64,000 nucleotides of DNA from Mesorhabditis belari. Taxonomy: Eukaryota; Nematoda; Chromadorea; Rhabditida; Rhabditidae. How positions within the stretch are numbered: the first letter of the stretch is position 1; every line of letters starts with the position of its first letter. The notes under the pieces were generated by a model. That model had not been told where the DNA came from and ran no database searches. It worked only from the letters and a program-made list of their open reading frames with translations. Positions 1 through 10,232 of this stretch are shown here, piece after piece. Location: contig CAUEEP010000880.1 of NCBI GenBank assembly GCA_958450365.1, forward strand, positions 62,001-126,000, read 5' to 3'. The position numbers were made by a program, and so were the translations under genes.

Positions 1-687
1 TCAGGTTCTTATAGATTGAATTTCATTTTTTTTGCATTTTATGGAACTAATATGAATTCTAATGTCAAAAAGCGCGTTTTCTGTAACCGTAAAACGTCTA
101 TTTTTCCATTGAAATTACCCCTCAGATAACACAAAAGTCGGATTGTGGTTTGTGTCGGATTTTTGAAGGTAAGAAGGTAAGCTCGGGTACACCAGCTCTG
201 GGCTACACAAGCTGGATATATCACAGCTGGATTGTTTAAGTCGTTCTTAACCAAGGCGATTGTTTAAGTCGTTCTTAATCAAGGTTTAGAAAAAAAAGCT
301 AAAGCCAATAGCTTGACCTGACTATTTTTGCTAAACCCTGTTCTTAAGACCGAGCTGAAATTGTTACAAGCTACACCGAGGATATCTCACATCACATTCT
401 AACAATAGGATGCAGTTTGTATGATATGATATGATATATAAACAAAGCAAACTCAAATCAAGGTAATATCTAGGGTTTGAAGCGTTTTTTGGAAAGGTTT
501 TTGACACGTTTTTGACACGTTTTTGCCCTTTCCAACTTTGCAAGACCAAAGAAAGTTCGACAGAGTTCCGAAAAATGAATTCCCGGCTCTGTACCTGGCC
601 ACCCACCCGTTAAATCTTATTACCAATGTTCTGTTTTTCGAGTAAATGTGAAACATTTGACATTTGCTCATACTCAAAAACACTTAC
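1..687. other. No confirmed gene; possible continuation of a membrane-protein gene
   Basis: AT-rich sequence. On the minus strand an acceptor-like site near 645 is followed by an open stretch down to about 456 (peptide includes RFNGWVARYRAG). It could be the exon after the one at 688-839, because the phase fits, but I recognise no family. Short direct repeats occur around 235-300. Nothing else can be supported. Confidence 0.3.
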
Positions 688-839
688 ATAATGCCAAATT
701 CGAACATGATCATGTGCAGTGTGGCACCAAAATTCGTTATAAACCAATAAGTGGTAGGGCCGAAATAAAGCGAAACGATGGCTTGGAGAAACGTTTGAAC
801 ATACCAGGAGATAATCACGCAAATTGAGTTAGCCACCAT
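688..839 (-). CDS. Single exon of a multi-pass membrane protein (partial)
   Basis: On the minus strand a clean exon is bounded by TTTTTGCAG (just above 839) and a GTAAGTG donor (682-687). It is 152 nt and reads without stops as a very hydrophobic 50-residue stretch starting MVANSICVIISWYVQ and including FGPTTYWFITNFGATLHM, enough for about two membrane segments. This resembles the later transmembrane part of nematode serpentine receptors, but no diagnostic motif is visible. It could be a downstream exon of the minus-strand membrane gene at 2966-4446, with the mariner at 1436-2600 lying in the intron. The phases of the two parts do not join directly, so at least one more exon would be required. 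The exon is convincing; its function is not. Confidence 0.45.
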
Positions 840-983
840 CTGCAAAAACGAATTTCATTGTTTAAACAAAAAAATGATTTGAATTTTTGCATTCTAGCAT
901 TCAAGATAATAGAAAAAACTTCAAAAACCACAATTCCTAATTAGAGGATTGACGAAAGTGTGATTCATTTACGAAATTGTTTT

Positions 984-1220
984 GCCAGCCATTTACCCAT
1001 CATGGAATTGTTTTTTTTTACCCTCACGATTTTTCCCTTTACCCCATAAAGTTTTTTTCACTACCCCTCCGGTTTTTTTCCTTCCCTCCACAACCTAGCC
1101 AACCATTTACCGATCACGGAATTGTTTAGCCAGCCATTTACCCATCAAGGAATTGTTTACCCAGCTATTTACTCATCACGGAATGGTTTAGCCAGCCATT
1201 TACCCATCAAGGAATTGTTT
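984..1220. repeat. 31-bp tandem repeat
   Basis: Four contiguous 31-bp units lie at 1097-1220, each resembling AGCCAGCCATTTACCCATCA followed by AGGAATTGTTT. A detached fifth copy sits at 984-1013. Units differ at a few positions. The rest of 840-1435 is AT-rich with no recognisable gene. Confidence 0.8.
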
Positions 1221-1435
1221 TGCCAACCAAGTCATTGTCCAAATAGGTTTGGATTCTGGTTTAGCTACCCAATTTGCATTCTCGGAAGTGGAAAAGCCTA
1301 ATTTAGCTCTTTTAACTTTCTAATAAAGGCAAAAGAAACAAATCGATTCAATTATCCAACCTGAATCAAAAGCAATGCCTCAGCTCGTGAGACTTTCTTT
1401 CCAGCGTGCTTCACCTAAAAGATTTTCTTCAATTA

Positions 1436-2600
1436 TTAGGTTGAGGAAAAAGTAATGTCGGTTTTGAATTCCCGTTGTTAGCAATTTTCCAGTTCTTTGC
1501 TTATGCGATTTTTTTCGGCTGAATAGCATCGGACAATCATTGAAGTTGTTGGGGAAGACAGCATTAACGAAAGACAATGCCAAAGATGGTTTCAGCGGTT
1601 CAAAGGCGGAAATGAAAGTCTCGAAGACGAGGAACAGTCTGGACGACCCCAAGAGATTTCAGATGAGGATTTGCTTGATGCCATTGAACTCAATCCAACC
1701 CTTACCATTCGTGAGTTAGCGGGCAGATTTGGGATGGACCAAAATACAATCGACAACCACTTACATCAATTAGGAAAAAGAATTCAATGCGGAAGATGGG
1801 TTCCTCATGAACTGACTCAAGGCAACAGCACGTTAGCTTATCTTTAGCTTATCGTTAGCTCTACTCTGCTTCAAAAAGACAAATCTCATGATTTTTGGGG
1901 AAGAATTCTAACATCTGATGAAACATGGATTCAATATGAGAATGTGAAGCGCAAAAATCAGTGACTTTCCCTAGGTCAACCCCCACAACCAACTCCATCG
2001 CTCAGGTCCAACCAAGCTCGTTAACTTCAAAACCCGATATTCATGGAAAGAAACTTCTGCTTTGCTGTTGGTCGAATAGAAAAGGTTTGGTGTATTATGA
2101 GTTGTTGAATCCGGGAGAAACTGTCACCGCTGATCTTTATTTCAAAACAATTGATGAGAGTTAACGAGGCTTTAAAGAAATTGGGCGTTGAAACATCAAA
2201 AGTGTTATTTTTGCATGATAATGCAAAACCTCACCAAAAACTCGAGGAGCTTGGTTGGACCTGAGCGAGGGAAAAATCGACGAGCTTGGTTGGACCCGAA
2301 AAATCGACAAGCTTGGTCATAGGGCCCACCCGGGCCCATCAGATCACTTTTTGTTTCGGTTGTTAAAGAGTTTTCTTATGGGAGAAAAGTTCGAGAATCA
2401 TGCACAGATCAAAAAAAGCAATCGACACTTATTTTGGCTCGAAAACTCCCCATGTTTTTGAGGATTGGATCAGGGACAAAGATGGGAACAAATCATGAAT
2501 AATAATGGAGAATATCTCATTGATTGATGTGCTTTTGTTTATGTTTTTAGCAATAAACAGTTTTGTGACAAAAATTGACATTACTTTTTCTTGAACCTAA
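1436..2600 (+). mobile_element. Mariner-family transposon, decayed
   Basis: The terminal inverted repeats match: left end TTAGGTTGAGGAAAAAGTAA, right end the complement of TTAGGTTCAAGAAAAAGTAA. A TA target duplication lies at 1434-1435 and 2601-2602. Length (1165 bp) is close to the usual mariner size of about 1.3 kb. The element sits between exon-like segments of minus-strand membrane-protein sequence, so it may lie inside an intron. Confidence 0.9.
1530..2527 (+). pseudogene. Mariner transposase remnant
   Basis: The N-terminal helix-turn-helix region is readable from about 1530 to 1800 (GEDSINERQCQRWFQRFKGG, then LEDEEQSGRPQEISDEDLL and a second HTH-like part, TIRELAGRFGMDQNTIDNHL). Downstream come the region around the first catalytic Asp (SDETWIQYENVKRKN, about 1915-1960), the HDNAKP motif (about 2215) and the usual C-terminal ending NNGEYLID. 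Stops and frameshifts break the frame repeatedly, and a short duplication of EELGWT-type sequence lies near 2250-2300. Mariner transposases are about 345 residues with a D,D34D triad; this copy cannot make one. Confidence 0.88.
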
Positions 2601-2965
2601 TAGCAATGCTTAGAAACAAACCATTTTCATTTTTCGATAGACCATGTAATCAAAGCTGAGCTGCAAGAAATATGGAAAATAATCAGCTTGCTCTTTTAAG
2701 AAAGCCCAAGGTTGGAGTTGTTCCTCGTTGAATAAAAGATCGAGATAGTAATAGGTATAACAATAGAGATAAGGGATCAAGAGTTGGAGATACGGTAATC
2801 GGAGAGCTGTCTCGAAGTATCGACCCTCAAATGAAACGGCGAAAAAGCGGCTGTAAACGATTTTTATTAAGATTCATAAAATGTAACTCGGCTCCTGTAG
2901 CCACCGTAATCAAGATAGTACAGTTATTGAAATGCCCATTTGAAATCCAGAGCATTGGGCACACT
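2601..2965. other. No gene seen
   Basis: Between the mariner and the membrane-protein exons. Open frames occur on both strands at 2827-3058, but neither resembles a known family. The frame on the minus strand overlaps the proposed terminal exon of the next gene and is an alternative reading for it. Confidence 0.4.
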
Positions 2966-4446
2966 TTAGAACGAAGATCTAATCTTGAAGAGAACTGCCG
3001 AACCTCTACATTGGAAAATTTTGCCTCAAAACCCACAGACGGCTTGTGGAGTATGTAGCTGGCATTATTGCAAGTTACTCAGACAAATTTTCCTACCTTA
3101 TACCTTTCATCTAGCCAAATTGGAGCTCACACTAATCTTTAGTGATTTCAGAAATCAAAATCCCCCACCTAATCGAGATCATGAGTTGACTGAATTGCGC
3201 CAGTGCATGCAATGGTCCAATCCACTTGCTCACTTCCTCAATCGATTGCCAAAAGTGATTAGGGCACCTGAAAAAAATTGAATCTCTTGCTTTTCTTTCT
3301 TTACATACAACATTTGTTTCTTTTTCTTCTGCGGGAAGTAATAGTTGAGGAGTTTGCAGACGTCGACGGATAGTTCAAGAACAACCATCAAAGCCCGTGC
3401 CGCACTTTGATTTATGGCTTGGAGTCTAGAAGTTTTAGCCTTGTAAAAAGAAAAGATCCACCAAAAAACAGGGTTGAAGCTGACTTCTGGCTTAGGACCT
3501 GGCTGGCTTTGCCTGACCTGGATTTGCCTGATCTGGCTTTGCCTGACCTGGCTTTGTCTGACCTGGCCTTCCCTACTCTGGCCTTCCCTACCCTGACCTG
3601 ACTTACAGGCTTTAGTTGGGTTTTTCTCAAACCGAATCTCATGATTCTAGTTGGGTTTGAGCCCAGTTTTATCAAGAAAATCTAGCACTTTAGCTAGGCA
3701 AACCCAGGCTTTCTGCAATCTGTTCTAGATTCAGTGATGCCTGAAAAATCACCAGACTCACCAGAAACCAGGGCTGAAGCTGACTTCTGGCTTTGCCTGG
3801 CCTGGCCTGACTTACAGACTCTAAGGCTCGGTTAGAATAGTGGCTAAAATCGATAAAATTCAAGCCAAGGTCCTAACTAGATCTTTCAATTGATGAAACT
3901 AGCCAAATCTTGACCCAGTTTGATCAGCTTTGACCACAAATAGCCAAGAAACCAACCGTATCGGTAGGGTGAGTCGATTATTTCGAAGTGGCCCCCAAAT
4001 GGCGAACGGGGTTATCAAGAGAGCCAACGCTTGCGTCTAAAAGAGAAATGGGAAGGTCTAAACGAGAAATTTCCACGTTCCACGCTTACCACATTGATCG
4101 AGCTGAAGAGAATTCGAATTGCTCCTTGGTAGAACTCCTCGGTCATGTCCGGCAATGTTTCATTCAACGGAATACCGTTATTCCAGACACCGAGGAAATG
4201 AGAAAGCGCTGAAAATTGGGGATTTTCTCAATGACTTTCGATCTTTTTGATCCTTTTGATCTTTTTGATTGATTGCTTGATCGATTGAGTCACTCGTGGC
4301 ACTAAACAGTGCTCTAGTTACAGTACCCAGTGCCCCAAATCGACACTAAATTCACAACCAACCTTGCAAAATAATCGCCAAGATGATGGCCGACAAAAGT
4401 TCTCCAAATTTATAAAATAGTGTCTTTTTATAAGAGTCAGACCAAA
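2966..4446 (-). CDS. Multi-exon membrane protein, possibly a serpentine (Srx-like) receptor; 5' end not found
   Basis: Reading the minus strand, four internal exons join with consistent phases: 4363-4446, 4090-4208, 3957-4036 and 3169-3267. Each is bounded by AG and GT (donors GTTGGT, GTAAGC, GTTGGT, GTGGGG). A short in-phase terminal exon at 2966-3005 would end in TAA but is less certain. The product has hydrophobic segments FGELLSAIILAIILQAL, then IRILFSSINVTQALALLITP, then WIGPLHALAQFSQLMISI. The spacing of these segments and the ending MISI before an expected NR motif resemble the Sr superfamily of nematode chemoreceptors. That is an inference; no signature proves it. No start codon exon was found upstream. 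The exon at 688-839 may be a further 3' exon. Each exon is under 42 codons, so open-frame searches miss this gene. Confidence 0.5.
3500..3605. repeat. About 15-bp tandem repeat (GGCTTTGCCTGACCT type)
   Basis: Seven or so units of GCTTTGCCTGACCTG and variants lie inside the 3268-3956 intron of the membrane-protein gene. A related stretch recurs near 3785-3825. The rest of that intron shows nothing recognisable. Confidence 0.7.
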
Positions 4447-5283
4447 CTATTGTGAAAAACATAGTTCAAGACTTTTGGGAATTTCGTAAAATCCGAAAAA
4501 TGAGCTCTTTAAAGGTTGCTTTGATGTAGAAATAAAAATTTTTATTAAAAAGACAAAATTTCCGGTTTTTTTTCTTGATAATTACATTCTTTGCAAGAAA
4601 AAAATTCTTTGATTACCCCTTTCTTTTCGGCTTTTTTCAGCTTTCTTCGGTTTCTGATCGGAGATTTTCAAAGTTTCGCCCGAGCACGGTAATTCTCGTA
4701 TCGAAAACGCACAAAACCCTCATTTTTCTCATTTACCCACGCAATTTTCGGGGATTTAAAAGAAAATAAAACCGAATCACAAGATCTTTTCGCGTCCAAA
4801 ATAGAAATTTCGAATCGGTAAGTGATTTTTTTTGTTTTTTTGATAATTGCATCCTTTTTTTTTAGGTAGTAGCTTTTAAGACAGAAATTTTTGTACCTGA
4901 AAACTCAAAAATTTGTATGTACTTATGTACCAAAAGCAGGGATACTGTAAAGCAAAAAATTTGTGATTTCAGTGCTCTTCGATGTTGAAAAAGTTGAAAA
5001 AGAGTTGAAAAAGAAAAAAGGAAAGGTTAAACGTTAAAGAAAATTGTTTGAACACTCGAAAAATCGAAATTTCGTCTAAAATTCGATTGATTTATTGATT
5101 GATTCGTCTAAAATTGATTAATTGATTGATTGTGGAAATTCACGATCCCTGTGATCCATAATCGACTCCGGTATTTACTCTTTTAGCACTGCGCAGTGCT
5201 GCTCTTTGGTGACGGCTAAGATCGCAATACGATTTGAGGTGTAAACACTATTTTTTCGACCAACAAAAAAGCAGATAACAATT
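4447..5283. other. AT-rich stretch, no gene supported
   Basis: Poly-T and poly-A tracts and short GATTGATT-type repeats. A possible minus-strand exon lies at about 5170-5235 (peptide CDLSRHQRAALRSAK, donor GTAAAT), but its phase does not fit the next exon of the membrane gene. I leave it unassigned. Confidence 0.35.
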
Positions 5284-5286
5284 ATG

Positions 5287-5645
5287 TTGGGTTGGTGAAT
5301 TGAAAACTGCGGGCTATTGTCATATTTGACAGTTTGAGCACTTTATTTAAAAGAAACCCATTTTGGTGTCAATGGAAAAGTTGTAGAGAATCAAAAATCA
5401 AGCTTATATCCAAATTTTCAGAACGATTCAAAAACTGGTTTCAAACTGGTTTAAAAAATAAGCCGCTTCCCTCTGCCTTTACCAAACTAATCTGGCCGGC
5501 TTCGAATTCTCAAATTGGACATTGACTTCTCCTCAAATCAAGGCTAATCTCTATTGGGTTGGTGAGTTGAAAACTGCCAGCTATTGTCATATGTCACAGT
5601 TTGAGCACTTTCTTTAAAAGAAACCCATTTTAGTGTCAATGGAAA
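5287..5645. mobile_element. Two truncated left ends of the TTGGGTTGGTGAATTG MITE
   Basis: The left terminal repeat (TTGGGTTGGTGAATTGAAAA) starts at 5287 and again at 5554, each followed by the inner repeat seen in the full copy at 5914. The first copy runs to about 5450 and the second stops at about 5645 in a poly-A run. The sequence after that run (about 5660-5820) reads on the plus strand as a basic peptide (GRFIASGYGSFRRLARKRLK) that I do not recognise. Confidence 0.75.
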
Positions 5646-5913
5646 AAAAAAAAAAAAAAACATGGAAAAACAAAATACGACGAAAGACTGAAAAATTCTT
5701 TGTGGCGGGGTCGTTTTATTGCGTCGGGTTACGGTAGTTTCCGACGTTTGGCGCGGAAACGTCTGAAAGGCAAAGTGTACGGTGGACGCTCCGAAAGGCA
5801 TCTGTCGTCAGACCTTTATTATTTCAAGAGAGAATTCCTTTAAATTGATTTAAAGTAAAATGAAATTAGACCCAATTTGTTTAATTACTTTTTTGATTAT
5901 TATTATTAATTTA

Positions 5914-6432
5914 TTGGGTTGGTGAATTGAAAACTGCCGGCTATTGTCATATGTGACAGTTTGAGCACTTTCTTCAAAAGAAACCCATTTTGGTGTCAAT
6001 GGAAAAGTTGTAGAGAATCAAAAATCAAGCTTATATCCAAATTTTCAGAACAATTCAAAAACTGGTTTTCAAGGAAATGCGAAATTTACGAATTTTCACA
6101 AAACTTGCATTTTAAGCGAAACTATTAAGTGTATCTTTTTGGAAATTTGGCTATAAGCCTAATTTTTGATTCTCTACAACTTTTCTATTGACATCAAAAT
6201 GGATTTCTTTGAAGAAAGTGCTCAAACTGGGACATCTCCAGTCCTCCATTTTTGAGTCTCACACCTGTCGCACACACAAACCAAAATCCTACTACGAAAA
6301 AGGAATCCGCAAATTGCCTTTAAAATGGGCAGAAGTCGTCAATAATAATGGAAATTATTTCGAATGAATTGATGGTTTTATGTTGAATAAATTTTAGTTC
6401 AAAGGCCCGCAGTTTTCAATTCACCAACCCAA
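5914..6432. mobile_element. 519-bp mariner-derived MITE
   Basis: Both ends carry TTGGGTTGGTGAATTGAAAA in inverted orientation, and TA flanks both sides (5912-5913, 6433-6434). Inside there is a second inverted repeat of about 90 bp (GTTTGAGCACTTTCTTCAAA ... GTTGTAGAGAATCAAAAAT and its complement). The right part still encodes the mariner C-terminal ending WAEVVNNNGNYFE at about 6327-6365, which shows that it is an internal deletion of a mariner. Confidence 0.92.
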
Positions 6433-6444
6433 TAGATTAAAGAC

Positions 6445-7060
6445 TCAAACATTCGAAACATCCGAAACAATGTTTCCAAAACGATCACTCACTTCATTGA
6501 CGCCTTGTTCAAGACAAGTCACGACCAATTGTTTTGCTTCTTCTTGAATTGGACCATTTTCCTTCAAATAGCGCAGGAGGGCATCTTCCGATCCAAGCAA
6601 AGCCGTCGTAATTGCACAAGTTTTAAAAGAATGACTGTACAAGCCGTCAAAACCCAATCGACATATGTTTCCATTGATGGAGGAGCCGGGTTTCCAGTCG
6701 AATCACTGGTTTTAGTCCATTCGCCTTCCAATGCTCGTAAAATGACCAAATTTTGGCCTTAAACGATTCCGAACAACATCGGGAGCTTGAATGGATTTAG
6801 TGCATCCACTGGCCACAAGAATTAAGAATTGAATCAATCTGAAGCTCCTTGAGTTTCTTCTTCGTCGTCCCACTTTTGTGAGCCGAAAACGGATTCCACA
6901 CCAGCAGCCGCTCTCCGAGAAACACAGCTCCGAGGACCTTCTGAAGTTAGACACCAATGGAGGCATCGTTCATCCAGGTCGATCCTCTCCAATGCAACTC
7001 GAGTTTGTTGTGGAACTTGATGACAACTTTTGGATCTTTTGGACCTTTTGGATTCGCAAT
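6445..7060 (-). pseudogene. Pogo/Tigger-type DDE transposase, C-terminal half, frameshifted
   Basis: The minus strand, read across several frames, reproduces the DDE_1 core of pogo/Tigger transposases: LHWRGSTWMNDASIG, then GERLLVWNPFSAHKSGTTKK, then GCTKSIQAPDVVRNR, FKAKIWSFYEHW, TGNPAPPSMETYVDWVL and finally SHSFKTCAITTALLGSED with a stop at 6445. At least one stop and three frameshifts interrupt it. The motif usually LLVWD.F.AH has Asn in place of the catalytic Asp. The N-terminal half is absent, and the pseudogene abuts the MITE ending at 6432. A pogo-like DNA-binding domain of possibly the same family lies at 44131-44303. Confidence 0.75.
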
Positions 7061-7639
7061 CGTTAATCGTCAATCGCTAATCGCAAACTGTTAAACGTTA
7101 AAGCGCAATCGCAATCGTTAAAGCATAAAAAAAATTCTCGTCTGATTGCGTCAATGCCGCATATTTTTGAGTCCTTAACTGGAATTAAAAATAAAATTTT
7201 CAATTTTCATTGCCTAAATTGATTGGTGAAGAAAAAACACCGCCATTTTAAGCCGAATTTTGCTTCTATCATCGGTTTAATTCATCACTTTTGCAGTCTG
7301 AATCTAAAAATATACCTTACGCGTCGATTTTCCCAAAGATTGATTCAATTCGACCAGTTTTGCTAATAATTAGGCAATTATGGAGTGCACAGAAGGGATT
7401 GATCAAGTTTGTTCACCAAATTGACGTTTCGATTCAATTCACTCAAATCTGTTCCCCCAGTTTTCCCCGCCAAACCAAAAAGCAGATGTGAATTTCAGCA
7501 AATCGAAAATCATTTCTGGAACGCACTCAATCTTTTTGAATCTTCAGATTTTAATTTTATTCATATTTTCTTCAATTCACTTTCTCATTTCTTGGATTCA
7601 ATGAAAGTTTAAGCTGTGAAGGATTTTTTTTGGATTATC
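7061..7639. other. No gene supported
   Basis: AT-rich. An acceptor-like TTTTGCAG near 7295 precedes a 66-codon open frame on the plus strand that matches nothing I know. It may be upstream sequence belonging to the duplicated PIG-W/F-box block. Confidence 0.35.
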
Positions 7640-7790
7640 TTTAGCTTTATCTACGTTTGATCGCTTCTAATTCGTTTTTTATACATTTTTCATTGGTTTT
7701 ATGGTTTATTGGAGTCATTTTTAGTATCAGAAACAATTTATTGGGTTGTTTGATATGATTTTTGCAATGAAAAATGGTTATTGCTCTATA
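7640..7790 (+). pseudogene. PIG-W-like exon remnant upstream of the F-box gene
   Basis: This segment is the counterpart of the better preserved exon at 46051-46216. Both encode IASNSF and then VLWFIGVIFSI followed by NNLL. Here small insertions and an early stop break the frame. It shows that the block duplicated with the F-box genes included the end of a PIG-W-like gene, not only promoter sequence. Confidence 0.55.
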
Positions 7791-7883
7791 TTAACCTAAA
7801 AAAGTAGTTTTGATGACAAAAGTGACTTCAATAAATCATACAAATATCAATTCCAATGACGCTTTCTATTTTCAGATACGAGA

Positions 7884-8834
7884 ATGCCTGTTGCAACGAT
7901 CGCTGATTTACCATTGGAGCTGCTGAAGACGATCGCATGCCATCTCGATGTGAAAGACGTGCTGGAATTTATGATGGTGAACAAGAGGCTCTATTCGATC
8001 TATGCAATGGATCAATCGATCATTTTTGGAAAGCACGTCGCTGTGGTTCTCCTGGGAGAGACCTTGAATTGGATCAAGAAGTTCGTCGATTCTCCGTACC
8101 TTCAACTGAATGCAAATCTTCTTCCTTTCGTCAAACGGATCGATTCATGCGACAAGTTAGACGTCCGTTTCAATGGCAAGGAACGCAACGATGTAATGTT
8201 CTTAGATCAGTTAAAATTCGTAAAAGAATTCCGTTTCTATGCTGCCAAGAAGGAAGATTGCCTGAAGTTCTTCACCAATTTTTGTGGATCGACAAAAAAG
8301 AACGCAAGATTGGACATTGGAATCGACTCATTGGATGAAGCAATAAAAGAACAACTCAGCAAATTCATCGAAAACCGATTGAACAGATGCGAGAAGATCA
8401 AGCTATATTGCTTCTTCGAGGATTGCTTCAAAATCTTCCGGGAGATCATAATGACAACCCAAATCAAAAGGATTGCAATAGTGACTGATTACAATCCGCT
8501 GATATTGGATCCGATCGTCGACTGCATTGTCCATCAAGGAATTCCAACTAAGTATTCTGAAGCTGTGATTCACGTTGTAACGCAATCGAGGGATTCCCGG
8601 GTCAGTGATTTTCTTTCAAAGGTGCAAGGACTTCAAAGAGTCGATGAAGGCGAAAATCACTCAGCACTCGTTTCTCGTGCAAACGATCTCAGAGAAAACT
8701 ACACTCCTTATTCGTTCGACAAAAACAATTTGTGTTTCCGCCGCCGAATCGACCCAAGGACGATTTGCATCTACGTGTGTAAGGAGGAATTCAGATATGG
8801 TGAATTTTTGGCCTTCTACATGCCGTCAAAATGA
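7884..8834 (+). CDS. F-box protein (copy 1)
   Basis: Single-exon gene, 316 residues. Residues about 8-45 form an F-box: DLPLELLKTIACHLDVKDVL followed by MMVNKRLYSIYA, with the usual conserved Leu-Pro. F-box proteins recruit substrates to SCF (Skp1-cullin) ubiquitin ligases. The rest (about 50-316) is a nematode-type substrate-binding region without a motif I can name; FTH/DUF38 or FBA-like folds are usual there. The start was chosen because TATTTTCAG lies 8 bp upstream (7866-7875), typical of a spliced-leader trans-splice acceptor, and the same arrangement precedes the paralogue at 45939. A near-identical tandem copy follows at 8980. Such families expand quickly in nematodes; the target is unknown. 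Confidence 0.85.
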   Translation: MPVATIADLPLELLKTIACHLDVKDVLEFMMVNKRLYSIYAMDQSIIFGKHVAVVLLGETLNWIKKFVDSPYLQLNANLLPFVKRIDSCDKLDVRFNGKERNDVMFLDQLKFVKEFRFYAAKKEDCLKFFTNFCGSTKKNARLDIGIDSLDEAIKEQLSKFIENRLNRCEKIKLYCFFEDCFKIFREIIMTTQIKRIAIVTDYNPLILDPIVDCIVHQGIPTKYSEAVIHVVTQSRDSRVSDFLSKVQGLQRVDEGENHSALVSRANDLRENYTPYSFDKNNLCFRRRIDPRTICIYVCKEEFRYGEFLAFYMPSK

Positions 8835-8857
8835 AGGAATCGTTTGTTTCTGCTTTC

Positions 8858-8935
8858 TATTACGTCTACGTCGTCGTCGTCGTCTACGTCGTCTACGTCG
8901 TCGTCGTTTACGTCTATTACGTCCTTAACGATCAA
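8858..8935. repeat. CGT/CTA-rich microsatellite between the F-box copies
   Basis: Imperfect trinucleotide run of ACGTC/GTCGTC units directly after the stop of copy 1 and before copy 2, perhaps a slippage product at the duplication junction. Confidence 0.8.
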
Positions 8936-8979
8936 ACGAAGCAATCGTTTGAAGCTCTCTCTGGTATCTTCTCTCTGGT

Positions 8980-9897
8980 ATGCTAGTTGAGGAGATCGCA
9001 CGCCATCTCGATGTGAAAGACGTGCTGGAATTGATGATGGTGAACAAGAGGCTCTATTCGATCTATGCAATGGATCAATCGATCGTTTTCGGAAAGCACG
9101 TCGCTCTGTTTGGCATAAAACCGAGCTCGATTTGGATCAAGAAGTTCGTCGATTCCCCGTCCTTTCAACTGAATGAAACTCTTCGTCCTTTCGTCAAATG
9201 GATCAATTCATGCGATAAATTAGACGTCCGTTTCTATGGCCACCGCCACAATGTAATGTTCCTAGATCAGCTAAAATCCGTGAACCAATTCGAGTTCTAT
9301 GCTGGCACGAAGGAAGATTGCCTGAAGTTCTTCACCAATTTTTGTGGATCGACAAAAAAGAACGCAACACTGGACATTGGAATCGGCTCATTGGATCAAG
9401 GAATAAAAGAGCAACTCAGCAAGCTCACCGAAAACCAATTGAACGGATGCGAGAAGATCATTCTATATTGCTACTTCGAGGATTGGTTGCAGATCTTCCA
9501 GGAGGCCATGATGAAAACGCAAATCAAAAGGATTACAATAGAGGTTGATTCGAATCGGCGGGAATTGAATAGGATCGTCGGCTGCATTGTCAATCAAGGA
9601 ATTCCAAGTAAGTATTCTGAAGCTGTGATTCACGTTGTAACGCAATCGAGGGATTCCCGGGTCGGTGAATTTCTTTCACAGGTGCAAGGACTTCAAAGAG
9701 TCGATGAAGGCGAAAATCACTCAGCACTCGTTTCTCGTGCAAACGATCTCAGAGAAAACTACACTCCTTATTCGTTCGACAAAACAGTTCGTGTTTCCGA
9801 CGCCGAATCGACCCAACGACAATTTGCATCTACGTGTGTGAGGAGGGGTTCGGATATAATGAATTTTTGGCTTCTACATGCCGTCTCAATGAAGTAA
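8980..9897 (+). CDS. F-box protein (copy 2), probably degenerating
   Basis: Tandem paralogue of the gene at 7884, 305 residues as read. It begins within the F-box (MLVEEIARHLDVKDVLEL), so the DLPLEL part and the acceptor-ATG arrangement of copy 1 are missing. Near 9784 one base is lost from an A-run, and the last 38 codons are read in another frame (ending LLHAVSMK, where copies 1 and 3 end FLAFYMPS). In the original frame the conserved tail is still visible in the DNA. The 3' flank matches that of the third copy at 44.9 kb. Either it is a pseudogene or it uses an unseen upstream exon and a new tail. Confidence 0.6.
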   Translation: MLVEEIARHLDVKDVLELMMVNKRLYSIYAMDQSIVFGKHVALFGIKPSSIWIKKFVDSPSFQLNETLRPFVKWINSCDKLDVRFYGHRHNVMFLDQLKSVNQFEFYAGTKEDCLKFFTNFCGSTKKNATLDIGIGSLDQGIKEQLSKLTENQLNGCEKIILYCYFEDWLQIFQEAMMKTQIKRITIEVDSNRRELNRIVGCIVNQGIPSKYSEAVIHVVTQSRDSRVGEFLSQVQGLQRVDEGENHSALVSRANDLRENYTPYSFDKTVRVSDAESTQRQFASTCVRRGSDIMNFWLLHAVSMK

Positions 9898-10214
9898 TCA
9901 TTCGTTGCTGCTTTCTGTTACTTTTTAACCACATAATATCGTTTTTGAGGTCCGGTACGGTACCATAATCTTTTCTCTTTTAAATTCTGACTTTTGTGTA
10001 GACTCCTTAACGATCTCTGCTTTGCCTATCATTCCGCTATTTCCATCATTGCCTATCATATTACAAATTCCCCTATTTCCTCATCCGAAACTCAAATCAC
10101 TTCTGATTTTATCAAAAGAATTTGTTGCCAAAGCATATTTGTGAATTCAACTCTTATTATACTCTTATTATATTATAAAAGTGATGCAAACCGACGAAAT
10201 TTATCAGAGTTATA
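9898..10214. other. No gene seen; 3' flank of the F-box copy
   Basis: The first ~100 bp are homologous to the 3' flank of the F-box gene at 44.9 kb. The rest is AT-rich with no supported feature. Confidence 0.5.
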
Positions 10215-10232
10215 CAGTGGTCCACAAATGTA

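Noticed and set aside
8605..8928. 107-codon arginine-rich frame overlapping the end of F-box copy 1
   Set aside because: Shadow frame through the F-box gene and the CGT/CTA microsatellite.
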